A DNA stretch of 63,635 nucleotides from an uncultured Acidobacteriia bacterium (GTDB lineage Bacteria > Acidobacteriota > Terriglobia > Bryobacterales > Bryobacteraceae): assembly GCA_903900705.1 (NCBI GenBank), contig CAIUOG010000077.1, positions 1-63,635 of the forward strand, in the 5' to 3' direction. The translations under genes were made by a program, and so were the position numbers. Below, one piece after another: positions 1 to 7,673 of this stretch. How positions within the stretch are numbered: position 1 is the stretch's first letter; each line of letters begins with the position of its first letter. The notes under the pieces are model-generated. The model saw only the letters and a list, made by a program, of their open reading frames with translations. It did not search any database and had not been told where the DNA came from.

Positions 1-567
1 ATTCTCCGCCAGATGACGGAGCACGGCGTCTTTCTGTTGTGTATCGAGGCCGTCCTGTTCGGCGCGGGAGAGATATCGGGCCAGTTCGGCATCGCGGGCA
101 TCGCGGCTTCCGAACCGCAGGGGGTCGGTCTTCCAGAGCAGGTAACTCAAGGCCAGGTTAAAGACCGGCAGCCGGTAGTGCATGTAGTGGGTGGTCAGGT
201 AGAGCGTGCAGGGAAAGCCGAAGTCGCGCAGGGCTGGCAGGGCGTGGCGGTGAAAATCACGAAAGCCGTCATCGAAGGTGAGAACCACGCTCCGAGGGGG
301 GAGGGTCCCGGCGCGGAGCCTCGCAAGAGCTTCGCCCAGAGGCAGCACGTTGGCGCCCCAGGACTTCAGAAACGCGAGGCGCTCGCGAAACAGCGCGGGA
401 GGGATGTAAAGTCCGGGCGCCCACTGGTGCTCGTCCCGCAGGGAGATGCCATGATAGCAGAGGATGACGAGCGTATTGCCGCGCCGGAAGCGCGCGGAGG
501 CAGACATGGCGCCGGCGGCGCGCAGGGAGCGAAGCGCCGCCTTTTTCAGCGAGGTGCGCAGGGGCAT
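1..567 (-). CDS. Polysaccharide deacetylase family protein, partial (3' end outside window)
   Basis: This gene reads leftward off the window edge, so only the first 189 codons are present. The chain begins MPLRTSLKKA and shows CYHGIS (residues 37-42) followed by TFDDG (97-101), the metal- and base-bearing motif of NodB-type carbohydrate esterase 4 proteins. These remove N- or O-acetyl groups from polysaccharides, usually in the envelope or in exopolysaccharide modification. It has no clear signal peptide, as in many PEP-CTERM/EPS-locus deacetylases. It diverges from a glycosyltransferase only 48 bases away, so the two are probably part of one cell-surface polysaccharide locus. A GATAAT hexamer lies 10 bases before the ATG and no Shine-Dalgarno sequence is seen. 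The substrate cannot be predicted. Confidence 0.85.
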   Translation of the reverse strand, partial: MPLRTSLKKAALRSLRAAGAMSASARFRRGNTLVILCYHGISLRDEHQWAPGLYIPPALFRERLAFLKSWGANVLPLGEALARLRAGTLPPRSVVLTFDDGFRDFHRHALPALRDFGFPCTLYLTTHYMHYRLPVFNLALSYLLWKTDPLRFGSRDARDAELARYLSRAEQDGLDTQQKDAVLRHLAEN

Positions 568-615
568 AGAAGCTTTAATTATCGAATGCGACGCGTGGAA
601 TAAGGGAATTCCACT

Positions 616-1836
616 GTGAGTCGCCGGATCTTACTCATCATCGCGTATCATTTTCCGCCGGACAATGCGATCGGCGGTCTGCGTCCCCATCGTTTTTTCA
701 AATATCTGAAGCGGCTGGGCTATGAATGCCACGTGCTCACCGCCGCACCGCGAAAAGATGTGGACGCTCCGGACATTGAGTACATTCCGGATCCCCTTCG
801 CGAGGGCAAAAAACAGGGGCTCGCCTGGCAGGCGGAACGGATGATCTGGAAGTTCCTGGTGCGGGGGCAGGCGCTGCTGAGCTGGACGGATGCGTTATTC
901 GCCGCGGGTTCCGCGTTTCTGGAGGCGCACAAAGACGACGCGGTCACCATCCTGTCGTCCGCGCCGCCGCTCGGTGTTCACATCGCGGCGCGGCGACTTT
1001 CGAAGGCGTTCGGGTGTCCGTGGATTGCCGATTTCCGGGACCCCATCGACAGCCCGGGCGGAGACCGCGCGGTGTTTCAGGACTTTGCCGCGCCGCGCGT
1101 CGAACGGCACTTTCTGAATCGGGCCGGTCTGGTTCTCGCCAATACGGACGCCATGCGCGACCGCTGGGTGACGCTTTATCCGGAACTGCGGGACAAGATC
1201 CATCTGATGTGGAATGGCTTTGACCCCGAAGACGCGATTGTGCCGCCGGCGCTGCCTGCGCGGGAACAGAAGTTGCTGATCCATACGGGGGAACTGTATG
1301 GCGGCAGAGATATCCGGCCGGTGCTGTATTCCATCGGGAGGCTTACCGCCAGCGGGAAGGTTCCGGCGTCGTCGATTCAGGTGATGCAGGTGGGGCCCAC
1401 GGAGCCGGGCGAGATTCCGGATGCGGCTTTTCTTGCAGCGGCGGGTGCGCAAGCCTGGCTGGAATTCCGGGATGCGGTACCCTCGGCGCAGGCCCGGGCA
1501 ATGGCGCTCAATTCCGATGGTCTGCTGCTGATTCAGCCGCATACGGCGGTGCAGGTGCCGGGCAAACTGTTTGAGTATTTACGCATGGGCCGGCCGATTC
1601 TGGCCTATGTGATTCCGGATTCCCCGGTGGAACGGATTCTCGCGCAGGCGGGCGTTCCGTACGAGTGCATCTACCCGGGCCAGGCGGAGGCGGAAATCGA
1701 TGCCCGCGTGGGGCGTTTTATCGCGAGACTGGATGGGCGGGTTTGTCAGGCGGGCGCCTGGTTTGAAGAGACATTCGAGGCGTCCCGGCAGGCTGCGGCG
1801 CTCGACCGGCTGATCCGGTCCCTGCACGGGGCGTAA
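616..1836 (+). CDS. Glycosyltransferase, GT4-like
   Basis: A 406-residue GT-B-fold glycosyltransferase. The N-terminus (RILLIIAYHFPPDNAIGG) is the usual first beta strand and glycine loop of GT4-type enzymes that open with an 'YHFPP' motif. The C-terminal half carries LLIHTGELYGGR and then VPGKLFEYLRMGRPILAYV, the nucleotide-sugar binding region of the family. It presumably transfers a sugar from an NDP-sugar to a lipid-linked or polysaccharide acceptor at the cytoplasmic face. The start is a GTG with an AAGGGA Shine-Dalgarno sequence about 8 bases upstream, one of the few clear ribosome sites in the window. The neighbouring divergent deacetylase supports an exopolysaccharide role. Donor and acceptor are unknown. 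Confidence 0.85.
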   Translation: MSRRILLIIAYHFPPDNAIGGLRPHRFFKYLKRLGYECHVLTAAPRKDVDAPDIEYIPDPLREGKKQGLAWQAERMIWKFLVRGQALLSWTDALFAAGSAFLEAHKDDAVTILSSAPPLGVHIAARRLSKAFGCPWIADFRDPIDSPGGDRAVFQDFAAPRVERHFLNRAGLVLANTDAMRDRWVTLYPELRDKIHLMWNGFDPEDAIVPPALPAREQKLLIHTGELYGGRDIRPVLYSIGRLTASGKVPASSIQVMQVGPTEPGEIPDAAFLAAAGAQAWLEFRDAVPSAQARAMALNSDGLLLIQPHTAVQVPGKLFEYLRMGRPILAYVIPDSPVERILAQAGVPYECIYPGQAEAEIDARVGRFIARLDGRVCQAGAWFEETFEASRQAAALDRLIRSLHGA

Positions 1837-1897
1837 GCCCCTTCAGCCAATCTTCAGCTTCAACTGTTTCACTGGTACACTGCCTCAATTGATCGTT

Positions 1898-3208
1898 ATG
1901 CGCGCTCCCCAGCTCCGATCGCTCTTTCTCGCCATTCTCACCGTCTCCGGTCTCGCGCGCGCTCACACGCCCGCGCCCCCCGCGGTGACGCTCGCCGACG
2001 CCATCGCGCGGGCCAAACAGTACGCCGGCCAGATTCAGAGCGCCAACCTCGCCGTCCTGCAGGCCAGGGAGGACAGTACGCAGGTTCGCGCCAACCGTCT
2101 GCCCACCGTGAGCGCCTTCAACCAATACATCTATACGCAGGGCAATGGCACTCCGTCCGGCGTTTTTGTGGCGAATGACGGCGTGCATGTTTATAACGAA
2201 CAGGTGCAGATTCACGAAGAAGTTCTCGCGTTCTTCCGCAAGGGGGAAACGCACCGCGCGCTCGCCGCGGAGGCGGCTGCCCGCGCGAAGGTGGAGGTGG
2301 CGGCGCGCGGTCTGAACACCACGGTGGTGCAGAACTACTTCGCAATCGTTTCGGCGCAACGCAAATTCAGCAACGCGCAGACCAGCCTTCGTGAGGCGGA
2401 GCGGTTTCTGGATATTACGGATAAACAGGAAAAGGCCGGTGAAGCCGCCCGCGCGGACGTGGTAAAGGCGAAGCTGCAACTCCGGCAGCGGCAGCGGGAT
2501 CTGCAGGACGCGCAGGTGGCAATCGAAAAGGCGAAGATCGCCCTGGGCGTGCTGATCTTCCCCAATTTCAGTTCGGAATTCACGGTGGTGGACGACATTG
2601 CCGGCGCGGGAATTCTGCCGCCGGTGGAAGAAGCGCGGGCCAAAGCCTCGGCCAGCAGTCCGGATCTGAAGGCCGCGAGGTCTGGCGTGGAGGCCGCCGG
2701 TTACGACGTGGCCGTGGCCCGCTATGGGTATCTGCCTTCGCTCGGCGTGGATGTCTTCTACGGCTTCAATGCCAATCAGCTGACCGCCAATCGCATCACC
2801 GATGGAGACATGCATCGCAACTTCGGTCTCTCCGGGCAGGTGACGCTCAACATTCCGGTCTGGAACTGGGGCGCGACGAAGAGCAAAATCGCCCAGGCGG
2901 AACTGCGGCGCTCGCAGGCGCAGCTCGACCTTTCTCTTACGGAGAAGACCCTGCAGGCGAACCTTGCGGCGGCGCTGGCGGAAGGAAAAGCCGCGGAGCA
3001 GCAACTGGAATCTCTGAAATCTTCGCTCGACCTCGCGGTCGAAAGTCTGCGTCTCACCCTGCTGCGCTATACCGCCGGCGAGGCCATCGCCTTCGAAGTG
3101 GTAGACGCGCAATCGACGGTGACCCAGGCGCGCAACGCGTACGACGACGGGCAGGTGCGCTACCGCATCGCCCAGGCCAATCTGCAACTTCTGACGGGGA
3201 GCTTATAA
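1898..3208 (+). CDS. TolC-family outer membrane efflux protein
   Basis: A 436-residue outer-membrane channel of the TolC/OEP family. I start it at the ATG that gives a normal signal peptide (MRAPQLRSLFLAILTVSGLA, cleaved near ARA-HT); an in-frame TTG nine bases earlier is less likely. The mature part opens with VTLADAIARAKQYAGQIQSA, the first helix typical of the family, and has the two long alanine-, glutamine- and lysine-rich helical repeats expected for the trans-periplasmic barrel. The stop codon abuts the ATG of the adaptor gene, and the pump follows 18 bases after that, so the three form one efflux operon. A TACACT hexamer at 1876-1881 may be the -10 element. The exported substrate is not evident. 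Confidence 0.92.
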   Translation: MRAPQLRSLFLAILTVSGLARAHTPAPPAVTLADAIARAKQYAGQIQSANLAVLQAREDSTQVRANRLPTVSAFNQYIYTQGNGTPSGVFVANDGVHVYNEQVQIHEEVLAFFRKGETHRALAAEAAARAKVEVAARGLNTTVVQNYFAIVSAQRKFSNAQTSLREAERFLDITDKQEKAGEAARADVVKAKLQLRQRQRDLQDAQVAIEKAKIALGVLIFPNFSSEFTVVDDIAGAGILPPVEEARAKASASSPDLKAARSGVEAAGYDVAVARYGYLPSLGVDVFYGFNANQLTANRITDGDMHRNFGLSGQVTLNIPVWNWGATKSKIAQAELRRSQAQLDLSLTEKTLQANLAAALAEGKAAEQQLESLKSSLDLAVESLRLTLLRYTAGEAIAFEVVDAQSTVTQARNAYDDGQVRYRIAQANLQLLTGSL

Positions 3209-4498
3209 ATGTTGAAGAAACACCAGATGCGGCAGGCGGTCCGGCCTGTCAGCCTCGCTCTGATCTGCATCACGGTCTCCTGCGGCATGATCTCGTGCGG
3301 TAAAGAGAAGCCCAAAGAGGCGGAAGCCGAGGCTCCCACGCCGGTGCAGGTGGAAGACGCGCGCCGCGGTCCCATCGACCACATTGTGACGTCGGATGCG
3401 GTGCTCTATCCCATCAATCAGGCCAACGTCACGGCCAAGATCAGTTCCCCCATCAAGCGTATTCTGGTGAACCGCGGCGACCACGTGAAGGCGGGCCAGC
3501 TGGTGGCCGAACTCGAAAGCCGCGACCTGACTGCGGCGGCCGCCGAGAGCAAATACATGCTGGAGCAGGCGCAGGCCAACTACACGGCCGCCACCGGCGC
3601 CACCATGCTGGACGAAAAGACGAAGTCGGAGGCGGACGTCGCCTATGCCCGGCAGAATCTGGAAGCGGCGAAGAAGGTCTACGAAAACCGTGTGGAACTG
3701 GTGAAGCAGGGGGCGCTGGCGCAGAAGATTGCGGATGACGCGAAGGTCACCATGGTGCAGGCGCAGAGCCAGTTCGATACCGTGCAGCGCCATCTGCAGA
3801 CGCTGAACTCCACCGGTCAGCGCGAACAGACGCGCAGCGCGCAGGCGCAGATTGACGCCGCCAAAGCGCATCTGGAAACCGCGCAGGCGCAGCTTTCCTA
3901 CTCTCAGATCACCAGCCCGATTTCCGGCGTGGTGTCGGATCGCCCGGTCTATCCCGGCGAACTGGCCGCGCCCGGCACGCCTGTGATTTCCATCGTGGAT
4001 ATCTCGCAGGTGGTGGCACGGACGAATGTGCCGGTGAAGGATGCGCTGGCGATCAAGGTCGGCAGCCCGGCGACTATTCCCGGTCCGGAAGGCGATATCG
4101 CGGGCAAGGTGATTGTGGTCAGTCCGGCGGTTGACCCCGCGACCACCACGGTCGAGGTGTGGGTGCAGGCGCCGAATCCCGGGGAGAAGCTGAAGCCCGG
4201 CGGCACCGTGCACGTGACCATCAAGGCGGAAACGTTGAAGGACGTGATTATCGTCCGTGCGGCGGCACTGCTCAATTTCGATGAAGGCGGCCTGAAGGTG
4301 ATGGTGGTGACGGCCGACAATCTGGCGCATGAGCGGCGCATCACCACCGGGGTCCGGCAGGGTGAGAACGTTGAGATCGTTACAGGTCTGCAGGAAGGCG
4401 AGAAGGTGATCGTCGCCGGCGGCCTGGGCCTGGATGACAAGGCGAAGGTTAAGATCGTCGAGGCGCCTGCCGAAGATGCGGACGACGACGACAAGTAA
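3209..4498 (+). CDS. RND efflux periplasmic adaptor (HlyD/MFP family), probable lipoprotein
   Basis: A 429-residue membrane fusion protein linking the inner-membrane pump to the TolC-type channel. The N-terminus has a hydrophobic stretch ending in cysteines (C25 and C30), so it is probably a lipoprotein, although neither lipobox is perfect. A lipoyl/biotinyl-like half-motif (VNRGDHVKAGQLVAELES) precedes a long coiled-coil hairpin rich in A, Q, E and K. The second lipoyl half and beta-barrel follow (YSQITSPISGVVSDRPVYPG). The C-terminus ends in an unusual acidic tail, DADDDDK. The start codon follows the tolC-type stop with no gap, which implies translational coupling. The family is well established; the substrate is unknown. 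Confidence 0.92.
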   Translation: MLKKHQMRQAVRPVSLALICITVSCGMISCGKEKPKEAEAEAPTPVQVEDARRGPIDHIVTSDAVLYPINQANVTAKISSPIKRILVNRGDHVKAGQLVAELESRDLTAAAAESKYMLEQAQANYTAATGATMLDEKTKSEADVAYARQNLEAAKKVYENRVELVKQGALAQKIADDAKVTMVQAQSQFDTVQRHLQTLNSTGQREQTRSAQAQIDAAKAHLETAQAQLSYSQITSPISGVVSDRPVYPGELAAPGTPVISIVDISQVVARTNVPVKDALAIKVGSPATIPGPEGDIAGKVIVVSPAVDPATTTVEVWVQAPNPGEKLKPGGTVHVTIKAETLKDVIIVRAAALLNFDEGGLKVMVVTADNLAHERRITTGVRQGENVEIVTGLQEGEKVIVAGGLGLDDKAKVKIVEAPAEDADDDDK

Positions 4499-4516
4499 GG
4501 GGACCAGGATACCGAA

Positions 4517-7500
4517 ATGAGCGATCTTATTCCTGTCCCGCCGCCCGAACAGCCCGATCACTGGACGGCGCGCTTCTCGAAGCCCATCATCTTCGTGATT
4601 GTGGCGCTGGTGGTGATGGGCGCGTATCTGGCCCTGTCGATTCCGGTGGCGGTCTTCCCGTCCACCGATTTTCCACGCATTGTGGTCGGCGTTGATAACG
4701 GCGTTGCGCCCATCGATCAGATGCAGGTCACGGTGACCCGCAACATCGAAGAGGCCATGAACAGCGTACCGGGGCTGGAGACCGTGCGCTCGAACACGAG
4801 CCGCGGCTCGGCTGAGGTGAATCTGTTTTTCAACTGGAATGTGGATATGTTCCAGACGCTGCAATCGGTGAACGCGGCGATTGCGCGCGTGCAGCCCACG
4901 CTGCCCTCCACCGCGAAGCTGACGGCCAACCGCCTCACGTTCGCGGCCTTCCCGATCATCGGCTACAGTCTGACTTCCGATTCCATTCCGCAGACGACGC
5001 TCTGGGAACTGGCGAACTACACGATCAAACCCCGGCTGAACCGCGTCAACGGCGTGTCCATGGTGGTGATCCAGGGCGGGCAGCAGCCCGAGTTCCAGAT
5101 TGAGCCGGACCCGGCTAAACTGCTCGAAGCGCAGGTCACGGTGCCGGGGATTCTGGACGCCATCGGCCGCGGCAACATGATCGATTCGCCGGGGCTGCTT
5201 GAGAATAATCACGAACTGGAACTGGCGCTGGTCACCAGCCAGACGCGCAACCCGGCGGAGATTTCGAACATTGTGGTGAAGACGTCGCCCGCGGGTGTGC
5301 CGGTGCGGATCGGGGACATCGCGAAGGTGGGGCCATCCGTGATGCCGGTCTATACGATTGTGACCGCGAACGGCAAGCCGGCCGTGCTGCTGAACATCTT
5401 CCGGCAGCCCACCGGCAACACGGTGGAGGTGGCGGATTCCATCGCGAAGGAACTGGAATCCATCCGCAGGACTCTGCCTCCGGGCGTGAAACTGCAGGCG
5501 TTCTACGATCAGTCGCAGCTGGTGCGCGATTCCATCACCAGCGTGCGGGACGCGATTCTGATTGGTCTGGTACTGGCTGCCATTATCCTGGTTCTGTTCC
5601 TTCGGGACTGGGGCAGTTCCATTGTTGCCGGCCTGGTGATACCGGCTACGATCGCCATCACGCTGGTGGTGCTGAAGTGGCTGGGGGAAAGCTTCGACCT
5701 GATGACGCTGGGAGGTCTGGCGGCTGCGGTGGGGCTGGTGATTGACGATGCCATTGTGGTGGTTGAAAACATCGTGCTGCACCGCGATACGGGCCAGTCG
5801 CGCGGGGAGGCGATCCGCTCCGCGCTGGCGGAAATCCGCGTGCCGCTGCTGGGCTCCACCATTACGCCGATTGTGGTGTTTCTGCCGCTGGTTTCCATCA
5901 CCGGCGTGACGGGCACTTTCTTTCGCGCGCTGGCCGTGACGGTGGGAACATCTCTGCTGACCTCGCTCGCCCTTGCGTTGACGTGGACGCCGGCGCTGAG
6001 TCACTTCCTGCTGCGCCGGAAGCGTTCGGATACCGGCCCCATTGAACACGGGCATGCGACCTCCGGCTTCATGGGCCGCATGACGCGCGGGTATGTCCGC
6101 ATCCTGAGCTTCGCGCTGGCGCGCCCGTTCATCCTCGCGCTGGGGTGCGTCGCGCTGGTGGGTGTTTCCTTTCTCTGCTATCGCTCGCTGGGCAGTGATC
6201 TGTTGCCGGAGATGGACGAGGGCGGTTTCGTGCTCGATTACCTGATGCCCGCCGGTTCATCGCTCAAAGACACCAACGCGGTTCTGCTGGGCGTGGAAAA
6301 GATGCTTTCGAAGACGAAGGATGTGGCGGGAACCTCGCGCCGCACGGGGCTGCAGTTGGGCCTCGCCGCCGTCACGGAAGCCAATACGGGCGACTTCCTG
6401 GTCCGGCTCAAGCCGGCAGGGGAACGGCGTCCGGTGGAGGAAGTGATTTCCGATCTCCGGAAGAAGATCAACGAAAAATACCCGCAGCTCGACGTGGAAT
6501 TCATTCAGGTACTGCAGGACATGATCGGCGATCTCAGCAGTTCTCCGGAACCCATCGAAATCAAGCTCTTCGCGCAGGATCCGCTGCTGCTCAAGAAGTG
6601 GGCAACCAAGGTGGGCGACCGCATCAAGAAGATTCCGGTGGTAAAGGACGTGAAGAACGGCATCGAGAATACGGTGAGCGGTTCCGCCGTGATCATGCGG
6701 GTGGATCCGGTTCTGGCCGCGCGTTCCGGCTTTACGCCGCAGGAGATTGAACTGGATGCCAGCGCGATTCTGCAGGGCGAACCGGCCACCAACCCGGTGG
6801 TGGTGAATGATCGTTCCTACACGATCCGCGTTCGCTTCCCGGAAAGCACGCGCCTCAACATCGAAGAGGTGAAGAACACCATGATCGTGAGTGCGACGGG
6901 CAAGAACGCCACGCTCGGTTCGCTCGCGACGTTCGAAGACCAGGCGGGGCAGACTGAGGTTCACCGCGAGAATCTGCAGCGCGTGGTGGGCGTCACGGGG
7001 CGCTTTGAAGGCATCAGTCTGGGGAAGGGCATTCTGGAGGTGCAGAAGGCGGTGGCTGAACTGCAGTTGCCGCCGGAGATTCGTGTGGTTTACGGCGGCA
7101 CTTATGCCGAACAGCAGCGCTCGTTCCGCGATCTGGGCTTCGTGCTTTTCGTGGCCGTGGTGCTGGTGTTTATGGTGCTGCTGTTTGAGTTCGGAACCTT
7201 CGGCGCGCCCGCCGCGATTCTGGCGTCGGCTCTGCTCTCCACTTCCGGCGTGTTCCTGGCTCTGCTGGTCACCGGAACCACGTTCAATATCTCGTCGTTC
7301 ATGGGGCTGATCATGGTGATCGGCATCGTGGCGAAAAACGGCATTCTGCTGCTGGATGCGGATCAGCGCTTCCGGGCGGAAGGCTACAACGCGCATGACG
7401 CCATGATGGAAGCCGGGGAACGCCGGCTGCGTCCGATTCTGATGACGGCGATGGCGACGGTGGCCGGTATGGTGCCTCTGTCCCTGGCCATCGGAGCGGG

Positions 7501-7615
7501 TTCGCAGATGCTGCAGCCACTGGCGATCGCGGTGATCGGCGGCATTCTCGCGTCGATGGTGCTCTCGCTGATTGTGACGCCGGCCGTTCATTACTACCTG
7601 GGTGGCAAGCACTAA
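4517..7615 (+). CDS. RND efflux pump, inner-membrane transporter (AcrB/MdtB-like)
   Basis: A full-length pump of 1032 residues, the size expected for the HAE-1 type RND family. It has two repeats, each with an N-terminal membrane helix, a large periplasmic loop and a bundle of six helices. The motif GLVIDDAIVVVEN places adjacent aspartates at residues 410-411, matching the proton-relay pair in TM4 of AcrB; heavy-metal pumps differ here, so a drug or lipophile substrate is more likely. The second half carries the matching VIGIVAKNGILLLDADQ. It takes substrate from the periplasm or outer leaflet and passes it to the TolC-type channel using the proton gradient. A GC-rich hairpin follows the stop codon. 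Confidence 0.94.
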   Translation: MSDLIPVPPPEQPDHWTARFSKPIIFVIVALVVMGAYLALSIPVAVFPSTDFPRIVVGVDNGVAPIDQMQVTVTRNIEEAMNSVPGLETVRSNTSRGSAEVNLFFNWNVDMFQTLQSVNAAIARVQPTLPSTAKLTANRLTFAAFPIIGYSLTSDSIPQTTLWELANYTIKPRLNRVNGVSMVVIQGGQQPEFQIEPDPAKLLEAQVTVPGILDAIGRGNMIDSPGLLENNHELELALVTSQTRNPAEISNIVVKTSPAGVPVRIGDIAKVGPSVMPVYTIVTANGKPAVLLNIFRQPTGNTVEVADSIAKELESIRRTLPPGVKLQAFYDQSQLVRDSITSVRDAILIGLVLAAIILVLFLRDWGSSIVAGLVIPATIAITLVVLKWLGESFDLMTLGGLAAAVGLVIDDAIVVVENIVLHRDTGQSRGEAIRSALAEIRVPLLGSTITPIVVFLPLVSITGVTGTFFRALAVTVGTSLLTSLALALTWTPALSHFLLRRKRSDTGPIEHGHATSGFMGRMTRGYVRILSFALARPFILALGCVALVGVSFLCYRSLGSDLLPEMDEGGFVLDYLMPAGSSLKDTNAVLLGVEKMLSKTKDVAGTSRRTGLQLGLAAVTEANTGDFLVRLKPAGERRPVEEVISDLRKKINEKYPQLDVEFIQVLQDMIGDLSSSPEPIEIKLFAQDPLLLKKWATKVGDRIKKIPVVKDVKNGIENTVSGSAVIMRVDPVLAARSGFTPQEIELDASAILQGEPATNPVVVNDRSYTIRVRFPESTRLNIEEVKNTMIVSATGKNATLGSLATFEDQAGQTEVHRENLQRVVGVTGRFEGISLGKGILEVQKAVAELQLPPEIRVVYGGTYAEQQRSFRDLGFVLFVAVVLVFMVLLFEFGTFGAPAAILASALLSTSGVFLALLVTGTTFNISSFMGLIMVIGIVAKNGILLLDADQRFRAEGYNAHDAMMEAGERRLRPILMTAMATVAGMVPLSLAIGAGSQMLQPLAIAVIGGILASMVLSLIVTPAVHYYLGGKH

Positions 7616-7625
7616 TTGAGACGGA

Positions 7626-7662
7626 GGCGGCGCGGTGCTCAGGCCCCGCGCCGCCGGCTTTT
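7626..7662. terminator. Hairpin terminator after the RND operon
   Basis: A 10-bp GC-only stem (7626-7635 with 7646-7655) and a 10-base loop are followed by GGCTTTT. It lies between the convergent RND operon and the permease-amidohydrolase gene, so it probably ends the plus-strand operon and may also slow polymerase from the other side. The T run is short, so termination may be only partial. Confidence 0.6.
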
Positions 7663-7673
7663 CCGCGGTGTGC

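Noticed and set aside
3203-6055. Long open frame (about 950 codons) opposite the efflux adaptor and pump
   Set aside because: It runs antisense to two well-supported genes, is rich in histidine and arginine as expected for the reverse of GC-rich coding DNA, and has no recognisable domain.
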